A stretch of 22,014 nucleotides of DNA from positions 1 through 22,014 of the IMG/VR virus record IMGVR_UViG_3300025810_000096. The stretch is one strand, 5' to 3'. The notes below the pieces were generated by a model, which searched no databases, was not told the origin of the DNA, and worked only from the letters and a program-made list of their open reading frames with translations. The position numbers were made by a program, and so were the translations under genes. Of the stretch, positions 6,956-13,137 are shown piece after piece. Position 1 is the stretch's first letter, and each line of letters starts with the position of its first letter. Origin of the DNA: a virus.

Positions 6956-7800
6956 TGAATATGAAAGAGAAATTTTTTAAATATTGGATCCAGCCCTGGC
7001 ATCCTAATCACATACAATCAAATGAGGAGAGGGCATGGGAAATGTTAAAACAGGCACAAGGCCCAGGTATATGGACAGGTAAAGATTTGTTTAAGGCATT
7101 TCTTTTTGGTTTATTCTTAGGTTTATTAATGTTAAGTCCTGTTCTACTTGCAGATGATAATCAAATATCATTAGAGCAATCTGGTAATAATTTATCACTA
7201 GAAATCGAACAAGTAGGATATAATAATCAGATCGGTATGCTAGATTCTGCATCGTATATTAATAATGCACCTAACCTAGATATTCACATAGTTCAATATA
7301 ATTTTACAGATAACACTAACAAAATATTATTTGATGAGGTATCGGGTTCAAACAATATATTCAAACTAGCACAAGGTGTTGCTTGGACTGATTCAGAAGG
7401 TTCATATACTTATGATGCCACAGAGAGCGGTGGCCACTATATGGAAATAGATTTATATGGTAGTAATAATTCTGTTAAATGGCATCAAACAAATCAGAGT
7501 GGCGCAACAGATGGTCACAATTTTAATTTTCATCTAGCTGGTGATTGGAATGAGGTTAATGGAAGACAACAATCAAGTGGCTCAAAAGAAATTGAACTTA
7601 CGATTTATAATGATGATAATTTAGTTACTATGAGACAGAAAGGTGCAAATGCAACCCATAGTGCAACAGTAACACTTGATGGAACATATGGAACGGATTT
7701 AACACTTATACAATTAGGAACAACTACACAATCTTATTCACTATCACAGACTTGTAATACAGTAGGTGGTTGCACAGTATCAGTAACACAAGGGCAGTAA
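6955..7800 (+). CDS. Curlin-like amyloid repeat protein 2 with long N-terminal extension
   Basis: A 281-aa curlin-like protein. The first 44 residues are polar and aromatic and lie in front of the hydrophobic export segment (LFKAFLFGLFLGLLMLSPVLLA, about residues 45-66). Such a long n-region is unusual. After cleavage the mature part starts with ISLEQSGNNLSLEIEQVGYN, close to the opening of curlin 1 (MIEQSGDTLTLYIDQVGYGN). Four to six degenerate Asn/Gly-rich repeats follow, and the protein ends with a Cys pair (QTCNTVGGCTVSVTQGQ) as curlin 1 nearly does. It is probably the second fibre subunit or nucleator. Start options are 6955 (AGGA upstream) and 6961. The stop forms TAATG with the cyclase start. 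Confidence 0.75.
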   Translation: MNMKEKFFKYWIQPWHPNHIQSNEERAWEMLKQAQGPGIWTGKDLFKAFLFGLFLGLLMLSPVLLADDNQISLEQSGNNLSLEIEQVGYNNQIGMLDSASYINNAPNLDIHIVQYNFTDNTNKILFDEVSGSNNIFKLAQGVAWTDSEGSYTYDATESGGHYMEIDLYGSNNSVKWHQTNQSGATDGHNFNFHLAGDWNEVNGRQQSSGSKEIELTIYNDDNLVTMRQKGANATHSATVTLDGTYGTDLTLIQLGTTTQSYSLSQTCNTVGGCTVSVTQGQ

Positions 7801-9638
7801 TGAAATACGTTACTTCGATATGGACTACATTTGTAATTATTGCATTAGGTCTCTTAATAAGAATACAAGACCCAGATTTCTTACAGCAGATACGTCTCAC
7901 AGTATTTGATCAATATATAAATTCTCTGCCTGTAAAACATTCCGACCAGATTGTCCTAGTAAATATCGGAGAAGAATCACTAGGAGAGTTTGGTCAATAT
8001 CCATTTCCAAGACAATTATATGCTCAATTAATTTCAAATTTAAGAAGTGCCAATGCTGGTATTATAGGATTCACTATAATGTTTCCAGAGGCAGATAGAT
8101 TTGGAGGTGATGAAGTATTTGCATCTTGGGTAAAAGACAATGGAATTATACTATCACAAGATGCTGACAATAGTGGTAGAAGTGCAAAGGCGCCTTATGT
8201 GGGTACTGCAACTTTTGGATCAGGAGACCCGTTGGATCACGTAATACGTTATAAAGGTCTTGTGACTAATATTTCGGAAATAGAAGAAGGTGCATGGGGC
8301 CATGGTTTAATAAACGCTATGCCAGAAGTTGATGGTGTTGTTAGAAGAATACCACTCATATCTCAAATTAATCAAGAATTATATCCATCCTTTGCATTAG
8401 AAACAATAAGAATTCTTAACGAAAAGCCTTCTTATACTGTAAAGGTTAACGATGTAGGAATTGAAGAAATTATTTTAAGGCCTTATCGACTCCAAACCGA
8501 CGGGATTGGCTCGATCTGGATTAATCCTAGATACCATTTTCAGGATATAGAATATACTTCTGATCCGTTTCCTGATCTGCAAGGGAAGACAGTTTTAATC
8601 GGTCTAACGGCAAAGGGCTTGTCTTCTCAGATACCAACTTCTCAAGGATTAAAATCGGCACATCAGATTCAAGCATCTGCGATTCAGACGATAATAAATG
8701 GGGATCAGATAACCCGTCCACTGTGGGCTGATATTCTGGAGATTGGGGTTTCTCTTGTTGGGGCTCTATTAATTGTACTGGCAGTTTATTATCTACCAAT
8801 TTGGAGTAGTGGTTTAACCTTCTTTGCCGTTGTTGGTTTATCATCCTACGGCGCATGGACTTCCTGGAACGAATGGGGTATACTCCTTGACCTTAGTTAT
8901 TCACTAATATTATATATACTTTCCTTTACCTCATCAGCATTCAACAACTTCTATAAACAGTTTGCTCTCAGACAACAAATTAAGAAACAGTTTGAAACTT
9001 ATTTGGATCCAAGACAGGTTATGTTATTACAGAAAGACCCATCTCTGTTAAAATTAGGTGGAGAAAGAAAAGACATGACCTTTCTGTTTATGGATATAGT
9101 AGGGTTTACTCCTATATCAGAGCATTATAAAAACAATAATGACCCAGAAGGCCTAGTAAAGATTATAAATAGTTATTTGGACAGTATGACTAAGGTGATA
9201 CTAAAACATGGTGGCACAATTGATAAATACATGGGCGACTGTATTATGGCATTTTGGAATGCCCCTTTACCCTGTAAGAATCATGCTGAATGTGCAGTAG
9301 AAGCCGCAAAGGAAATATTAGAAACTGCTGATGAACTCATTAAACAACTTGAAGAACAAGGCCTTCCTCGTATTGATGTTGGCATTGGTGTCAACACCGG
9401 CACATGCATTGTTGGAAACATGGGATCAGACTCTCGATTTGACTATTCCGTCATTGGAGACGCCGTCAACCTCGGTGCTCGACTCGAAGGCCAAACACGC
9501 AATTATGATGGGGTACGACTGTTGTTGGGACCCGAAACTTATAGAGGCTGTCCGAATGGAGCATTCTCTGAAGTCGATAGAATACTCGTTAAGGGTAAAA
9601 CAGAGAAGGTACGAATATACACCCCAATCGTGGATTAA
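7800..9638 (+). CDS. CHASE2-domain class III adenylate cyclase
   Basis: This is a membrane receptor cyclase predicted to make cAMP from ATP. The start at 7800 (TAATG overlap) is preferred to 7770. It has an N-terminal membrane helix (residues 3-21), then an extracytoplasmic CHASE2 sensor (about 30-305). Three helices follow (about 312-332, 339-356, 361-378), then the catalytic domain (about 427-610). All key residues are present in 612-aa numbering: metal-binding Asp432 (FMDIVGFT) and Asp480 (DKYMGDCIMAF), adenine-specifying Lys476 and Asp548 (RFDYSVIGDAVN), and transition-state Asn557 and Arg561. The Lys/Asp pair indicates ATP rather than GTP. Its last 308 nt are shared with another gene in the +1 frame. 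CHASE2 cyclases are bacterial signalling proteins; in a phage this is exceptional. Confidence 0.93.
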   Translation: MKYVTSIWTTFVIIALGLLIRIQDPDFLQQIRLTVFDQYINSLPVKHSDQIVLVNIGEESLGEFGQYPFPRQLYAQLISNLRSANAGIIGFTIMFPEADRFGGDEVFASWVKDNGIILSQDADNSGRSAKAPYVGTATFGSGDPLDHVIRYKGLVTNISEIEEGAWGHGLINAMPEVDGVVRRIPLISQINQELYPSFALETIRILNEKPSYTVKVNDVGIEEIILRPYRLQTDGIGSIWINPRYHFQDIEYTSDPFPDLQGKTVLIGLTAKGLSSQIPTSQGLKSAHQIQASAIQTIINGDQITRPLWADILEIGVSLVGALLIVLAVYYLPIWSSGLTFFAVVGLSSYGAWTSWNEWGILLDLSYSLILYILSFTSSAFNNFYKQFALRQQIKKQFETYLDPRQVMLLQKDPSLLKLGGERKDMTFLFMDIVGFTPISEHYKNNNDPEGLVKIINSYLDSMTKVILKHGGTIDKYMGDCIMAFWNAPLPCKNHAECAVEAAKEILETADELIKQLEEQGLPRIDVGIGVNTGTCIVGNMGSDSRFDYSVIGDAVNLGARLEGQTRNYDGVRLLLGPETYRGCPNGAFSEVDRILVKGKTEKVRIYTPIVD

Positions 9639-9942
9639 CGAGCCAGTAAATCCATACATATACTATGGATTTTGGGCTCTACATATAGCAGATGTTTGGA
9701 CAACAAATAGAGGAATGGATTATGATTGTGTCTTTGAAGCAAATCCTCTCTTACCTAAAGTCCCTAATATAAACAGATTACTATTACATAAGGCAGTCTT
9801 TTTATCACCTTTCAGTACTTTGTATTCAGAAAAAGTTATAACCAATGGTGAGATGATTTTTCCTACATTAATGGCAGGATATGTTATCGATAATAATTTG
9901 AGAGTAATAGACCGAGCGTCAACCAAATGTAATAAAAGGTAA
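9331..9942 (+). CDS. Secreted protein of unknown function, dual-coded with the cyclase catalytic domain
   Basis: This 203-aa ORF starts within the cyclase gene, with 308 nt (102 codons) of overlap in the +1 frame. The overlap encodes a textbook signal peptide (MNSLNNLKNK, then AFLVLMLALVS, cleavage after TPAHA, residue 26), which is hard to explain by chance. The non-overlapping part continues without a break (NPYIYYGFWALHIADVWTTN, FEANPLLPKVPN). It carries a Asp-x2-Thr-Thr ... Glu-x-Asn-Pro pattern resembling DUF5658-type small proteins; this assignment is weak. One or two hydrophobic helices occur near residues 108-122 and 150-165. The Shine-Dalgarno is poor. Later in-frame ATGs exist (9505, 9556) but would lose the export signal. 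It may complete the curli-type module. Confidence 0.7.
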   Translation: MNSLNNLKNKAFLVLMLALVSTPAHALLETWDQTLDLTIPSLETPSTSVLDSKAKHAIMMGYDCCWDPKLIEAVRMEHSLKSIEYSLRVKQRRYEYTPQSWINEPVNPYIYYGFWALHIADVWTTNRGMDYDCVFEANPLLPKVPNINRLLLHKAVFLSPFSTLYSEKVITNGEMIFPTLMAGYVIDNNLRVIDRASTKCNKR

Positions 9943-9947
9943 TAACG

Positions 9948-9970
9948 TTATAACAAAATATTCTTAAAAA
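9948..9970 (+). repeat. Direct repeat copy 1 upstream of promoter 1
   Basis: TTATAACAAAATATTCTT followed by an A run recurs at 10706-10727 with one mismatch and one indel. Both copies lie just after a gene end, ahead of an accessory-gene promoter. Copy 1 runs directly into the A-tract and -35 of promoter 1. Confidence 0.5.
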
Positions 9971-9974
9971 AGTG

Positions 9975-10002
9975 TTGACAAATTGGATTGGCGTGGTATA
10001 AT
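9975..10002 (+). promoter_or_regulatory. Sigma70-like accessory promoter 1
   Basis: A perfect -35 TTGACA (9975-9980) and -10 TATAAT (9997-10002) are separated by 16 nt. An A-tract and GTG precede the -35. The downstream sequence AATACCATAATTAA is shared with promoters at 10810 and 13146. It drives the genes at 10035 and 10283. Confidence 0.85.
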
Positions 10003-10034
10003 AATACCATAATTAAGTGATCAGAGAGAAGACC

Positions 10035-10283
10035 ATGCCATACTATACTCACACAGAGAACCCCATCGGAAACTTCATCGAGAAAGACTTCGGAAACAAC
10101 TTTGAATATAGCGTTAACGAGACTGGTATGTTCCCAGAGTATCCCCATATTGTATGGGTTGGAAGTATAGGAGACCAAGGATTTAGATTTGCCAAAGTCA
10201 AGAAGACCGTGGCATATATTCTTACTGGAGACGACACTTTGGAAAGATGGTTCTTAAAATCAAATCAGGAGTATGTAGTATAA
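10035..10283 (+). CDS. Hypothetical protein, 82 aa
   Basis: The gene starts at ATG 10035, preceded by AGAGAGAAG. A GTG at 10017 in frame is less likely because it lies only about 8 nt after the predicted transcription start. The 82-aa product (MPYYTHTENPIGNFIEKDFG) is soluble, with aromatic residues and no recognised domain. It is the first gene after promoter 1 and its stop forms TAATG with the next gene. Early/middle host-takeover or regulatory function is suggested only by promoter type and size. Confidence 0.7.
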   Translation: MPYYTHTENPIGNFIEKDFGNNFEYSVNETGMFPEYPHIVWVGSIGDQGFRFAKVKKTVAYILTGDDTLERWFLKSNQEYVV

Positions 10284-10711
10284 TGCCAATAATACTATTA
10301 AACGGGCAGGTTAAGGGAAAGGCATCAGGCCTCATAGACCTATATGTGTTTAACCTATGTAAAGAACTCGGCATAGGCCGTATGCATAGAAAACTCATTG
10401 AAATAGATTTTGTTACGGACCAAGAAGGCCAGTTAGGTAATGCTTGGGGTGATGAAAAAGAAGGGTATGCTCACATTAACATTGCCCGTAAATGTGAAGG
10501 TGCCAAAGTAGAGTATGCTGAAATGATGCAGACCCTAGCACACGAAATGGTTCATGTGAAACAGTACTTCCGAAAAGAGCTTGACGGATCCAATTGTAGA
10601 TTCAAGTGGAAGGGCCGCAATGCCGACGGATACAAGTACGAAAACCAACCATGGGAACGCGAAGCCTTCCGTAGAGAGGCTGACTTATACCAAAAGTGTT
10701 GGCCCTTATAA
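10283..10711 (+). CDS. Zincin-like metalloprotease (HExxH, SprT-like)
   Basis: This 142-aa protein is translationally coupled to the gene before it (TAATG at 10281). The central helix MMQTLAHEMVHVKQYF carries the zinc motif His87-Glu88-x2-His91. A downstream acidic helix (NQPWEREAFRREA) offers the third ligand, Glu125 or Glu127. This arrangement matches small SprT-like or phage-type zincins with a bound Zn2+ and a catalytic Glu. The protein has no signal peptide, so it would act in the cytoplasm, perhaps on host or DNA-bound proteins (SprT/Spartan family proteins act on DNA-associated proteins). The substrate is unknown. The longer in-frame start at 10247 is inside the upstream gene and unlikely. 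Confidence 0.8.
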   Translation: MPIILLNGQVKGKASGLIDLYVFNLCKELGIGRMHRKLIEIDFVTDQEGQLGNAWGDEKEGYAHINIARKCEGAKVEYAEMMQTLAHEMVHVKQYFRKELDGSNCRFKWKGRNADGYKYENQPWEREAFRREADLYQKCWPL

Positions 10712-10727
10712 CAAAATGTTCTAAAAA
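10706..10727 (+). repeat. Direct repeat copy 2
   Basis: TTATAACAAAATGTTCT plus AAAAA is a near copy of the element at 9948-9970. It overlaps the last codons of the zincin gene. Here the promoter follows about 80 nt later rather than directly, with the 11-bp repeats in between. Confidence 0.45.
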
Positions 10728-10754
10728 CATTGGAAATATTGGAACGAAAATTAA

Positions 10755-10787
10755 GTGTTACATTTGTGTTACAACTATGTTACATTT
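10755..10787 (+). repeat. Three phased 11-bp repeats (operator candidate)
   Basis: TGTTACA occurs at 10756, 10767 and 10778, exactly 11 bp apart, within units GTGTTACATTT, GTGTTACAACT and ATGTTACATTT. One-turn spacing puts the three copies on the same DNA face, ending about 22 nt before the -35 of promoter 2. This looks like a regulator binding array. No counterpart was seen at promoters 1 and 3. Confidence 0.5.
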
Positions 10788-10809
10788 ATGAAACTTTTTA
10801 AAAAAAGTG

Positions 10810-10838
10810 TTGACAAGTGGTGCTAGATAGGTTATAAT
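10810..10838 (+). promoter_or_regulatory. Sigma70-like accessory promoter 2
   Basis: TTGACA (10810-10815) and TATAAT (10833-10838) are separated by 17 nt and preceded by CTTTTTAAAAAAAGTG. The downstream GTACCATAATTAATTGAT is nearly the same as in promoters 1 and 3. It serves the 10871-13137 operon. Confidence 0.88.
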
Positions 10839-10870
10839 AGTACCATAATTAATTGATAAGGAGTTAAATT

Positions 10871-11377
10871 ATGAAAAACATTGTTATTAATACACAGTAT
10901 ATGGAAAACTATGGGGATTCTTTAAACCCATATATGAAATTTAAAGGTGGTTCTACCTATGTCGTTAAGACCCTTAACGATTCCATTAATGAGAACGAAG
11001 TAGCTACAATCGTGGCTCAAGTAAGACCTCTTATCCAAATGACTATGGCCGATACTAATGGCGGCTGTGAGGAATACATTATTGACTTCCAACTTTATGA
11101 CACTATTGCAGATGCACAGATTCCTGAGTGGGAAGCAATTACAGAACTTTGGTTTGATGATAAGCCTGGTGGTGGCTCATGGAAGGCCATTAAGGTCACA
11201 GATAACCGTGACAACGGTTGGATGAGGAAAGAAATCCTTGAAAAAACAGAGGCATGGACTTGCGGTCTAGCCCAGGAAAGAAACGATTATTCTGTTTCCT
11301 TCCTCTTGGAAGATGGCGATATTGTCGACAGTAATGATGAACTCAAAGAGTGGTTGGATGCCAAGGAGGCAGCATAA
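10871..11377 (+). CDS. Hypothetical protein, 168 aa
   Basis: This is the first gene of the longest accessory operon. It has an excellent ribosome binding site (ATAAGGAGTT) 6 nt before the ATG. The acidic soluble protein begins MKNIVINTQYMENYGD and contains TNGGCEEYIIDFQLYD and a PGGGSW turn. The NTQYMENYG opening is one I associate with uncharacterised proteins of marine T4-like phages, without a function. There is no membrane segment or metal motif. Codon pattern and spacing are like the neighbours. The strong promoter and RBS suggest an abundant early product. Confidence 0.75.
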   Translation: MKNIVINTQYMENYGDSLNPYMKFKGGSTYVVKTLNDSINENEVATIVAQVRPLIQMTMADTNGGCEEYIIDFQLYDTIADAQIPEWEAITELWFDDKPGGGSWKAIKVTDNRDNGWMRKEILEKTEAWTCGLAQERNDYSVSFLLEDGDIVDSNDELKEWLDAKEAA

Positions 11378-11580
11378 TGAAGAATAAATTAAAAGGAATT
11401 TTATACGGCACTATTTTAGGAGTGCTATTTGGATATGGTTTACATCTTGGGTTTTCAATACCCGAAGTACAGATGAGCCATTCAACTGGAGAGTGTGTTA
11501 AGGTTATTAACTATGACAAAGATGATCACTTCACTTGTGAAAACCTCCCATCTCGTTATAACCACGTGTGGGTTAAATGA
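11377..11580 (+). CDS. Small membrane-anchored protein, 67 aa
   Basis: It starts at the TAATG overlap with the preceding stop; the track of the frame upstream to 11350 is inside that gene and disregarded. The N-terminus (MKNKLKG) is basic and is followed by one hydrophobic helix (ILYGTILGVLFGYGLHLGF). A 40-residue extracytoplasmic tail with two Cys (GECVKV, FTCENL) could form a disulfide. It is consistent with an inner-membrane protein or uncleaved signal anchor. Possible roles such as superinfection exclusion are speculation. Confidence 0.65.
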   Translation: MKNKLKGILYGTILGVLFGYGLHLGFSIPEVQMSHSTGECVKVINYDKDDHFTCENLPSRYNHVWVK

Positions 11581-11876
11581 TTAGAGTATTACAAGAAATT
11601 ACCGATTGGGGTGATTTAAAAATTGCCAATGGTATATACTATGTCAATGAACACGGACATCTTGTCCAGCACAATGACAAGGTATTCAAAACACCTATGA
11701 AACAATTTTCTACAGCGCGTAGGAAGTTTAAGGAACTTCGTGTTATTGATAATGGCAATTCAGGCACTCCAGTAAAAGGATCAAAGGGTAATACATATTA
11801 TATTAAAAATGGTAAATGTACTTGCCCAGGATTTAAATTTAGAGGTAATTGCAAACATATATTGGAGGTAGCATAA
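11577..11876 (+). CDS. SWIM zinc-finger protein, 99 aa
   Basis: The gene starts in an ATGA overlap with the previous stop. The C-terminus holds a SWIM-type zinc finger, Cys81-x-Cys83-x8-Cys92-x-His94 (KCTCPGFKFRGNCKHI), which matches the family pattern CxCx(n)CxH. The N-terminal 75 residues have beta-strand-like pieces and a basic patch (FSTARRKFKELR), plausible for nucleic-acid contact. SWIM domains bind DNA or proteins. In small phage proteins they may modulate host transcription or repair; the target is unknown. It is coupled by TAATG to the next gene. Confidence 0.75.
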   Translation: MIRVLQEITDWGDLKIANGIYYVNEHGHLVQHNDKVFKTPMKQFSTARRKFKELRVIDNGNSGTPVKGSKGNTYYIKNGKCTCPGFKFRGNCKHILEVA

Positions 11877-12091
11877 TGGCAGAATTTTCACGAGCACCTT
11901 ATATTTCTTGGTCAATTATTCTTCCAGCATTAAAAACAGATGCAGAATCAAACCAAGGAATTATGGAAGGAGTAAGTAATCCTATTGAAGTTGCACCACC
12001 CCGTGGGTATATCACTAATCACAAGCATGAAATTATTTGCAGTGATATGACTGGCAACAAGTATAAAATCACGGTACAAGATATTACATGA
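11876..12091 (+). CDS. Hypothetical protein, 71 aa
   Basis: Starts in TAATG at the end of the SWIM gene and ends in ATGA with the glycosyltransferase gene, so it is firmly embedded in the operon. The 71-aa product (MAEFSRAPYISWSIILPALK...) has a mixed beta-rich composition and a C-terminal strand pair (ICSDMTGNKYKITVQDIT). There is no membrane helix, no metal motif and no recognised family. Confidence 0.6.
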   Translation: MAEFSRAPYISWSIILPALKTDAESNQGIMEGVSNPIEVAPPRGYITNHKHEIICSDMTGNKYKITVQDIT

Positions 12092-13137
12092 AGATACTAA
12101 TGCCATATAAAGCCGATCGAGGATTTGATATCGGAAGTGATATGGTTACCGGTGGTATCGAGAAATTCATATCGGATGTGAACACCAACTTTGATGTAAT
12201 ACCCGTACGTTTACCTTTAGGTCATTCTAAATTTAATGGAAAGAACCGTAAACAAATTATGGCAGAAGCAGTTGCCCAATATAATCCAGACCTCATATTT
12301 TTAAACAGCATTGAATTAACTGGTGGTATGGTCAGACATGGTATTCCAATTGTTGCCATATTTCACATAGGTATAGAGAAGGGCATTACACTTCTTAGCA
12401 GTTTACCAGCACTTCAAAAGTTGACCAATGAAGGACACCACATATATTTTGTAAGTGAACATCAGCATGATTTCTGGAAATCTAACTCGGAAAGATTAAA
12501 GACACCCTTTGAAATTAAAGGATATATTAACCCATCTTACGTTTCTGTAACAGACAATATATCAGATATAGAGTATGATGTAGGTACGATTGGACGATGT
12601 TCAACGTGGAAAAGGCCGTTTTTATTACATACCAAGAGTATGGATAACCTTTCTAGTTTAGTGATATCTACTGCCCCTAACGAATCTAGCATGCAAAAGG
12701 AACTAGATTATTATCAGAATAACCTTAATTGGTCACCACCCCAAACAACAATGTGGGACTTACCCCACACCCAAGTAATAAAAGAAATAAGTAAGGCATC
12801 TGTTTATTGCTCTACCTGCCCCGATGAATCGTACGGTATCACGTCGCTAGAGGCGTTATCTCAAGGATTACCTATTATACTATTATGTGATAAAAGCATG
12901 AATCATGCGAGCGAATGCATTCCAGCTAGTACTACGCATTATGTGAAGTTATCAAATAAGTGTAGTCCAGAAGAATTTAAGAGTGCCGTAGAATCATTAC
13001 AAGTGCTGGATCGAGCAGAGATTGCACAAATGACTAGGGAAAAACATTCATTGGAGAATTGGAAAAAGTCAATTCAAACCATATTTGAGAATAGGTTATC
13101 AGATAAAAATATGCATAATTTAATGAACTTTTTTTAA
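12088..13137 (+). CDS. GT-B fold glycosyltransferase (GT4-like)
   Basis: This 349-aa protein has a GT-B layout. The N-terminal domain opens with MKILMPYKADRGFD and has a Gly-rich turn (GSDMVTGGIEKF). A linker strand is seen at YDVGTIGRCSTWKRP. The C-terminal nucleotide-sugar domain contains the E-x7-E signature Glu247...Glu255 in CPDESYGITSLEALSQGLPI, typical of retaining GT4 enzymes. The donor and acceptor are unknown. Phage GTs modify phage DNA bases, virion proteins or host surface glycans. A hydroxymethyl or other modified base could be the target, but no base-modification genes are visible here. The last codons (Asn-Phe-Phe-stop) lie in the A/T palindrome that begins promoter 3. Confidence 0.8.
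   Translation: MKILMPYKADRGFDIGSDMVTGGIEKFISDVNTNFDVIPVRLPLGHSKFNGKNRKQIMAEAVAQYNPDLIFLNSIELTGGMVRHGIPIVAIFHIGIEKGITLLSSLPALQKLTNEGHHIYFVSEHQHDFWKSNSERLKTPFEIKGYINPSYVSVTDNISDIEYDVGTIGRCSTWKRPFLLHTKSMDNLSSLVISTAPNESSMQKELDYYQNNLNWSPPQTTMWDLPHTQVIKEISKASVYCSTCPDESYGITSLEALSQGLPIILLCDKSMNHASECIPASTTHYVKLSNKCSPEEFKSAVESLQVLDRAEIAQMTREKHSLENWKKSIQTIFENRLSDKNMHNLMNFF

Noticed and set aside
7770-7799. Longer N-terminus for the cyclase (MHSISNTRAV)
   Set aside because: It lies in the end of curlin 2 and adds a polar segment before the membrane helix, while ATG 7800 gives the TAATG coupling used throughout the window.
8527-8856. 109-aa minus-strand ORF within the cyclase gene
   Set aside because: Antisense to a clearly coding, conserved gene, with low-complexity composition and no operon context on that strand.
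9426-9659. 77-aa minus-strand ORF over the dual-coded region
   Set aside because: Already two plus-strand frames have strong protein evidence here; the antisense frame has no signal, motif or RBS.
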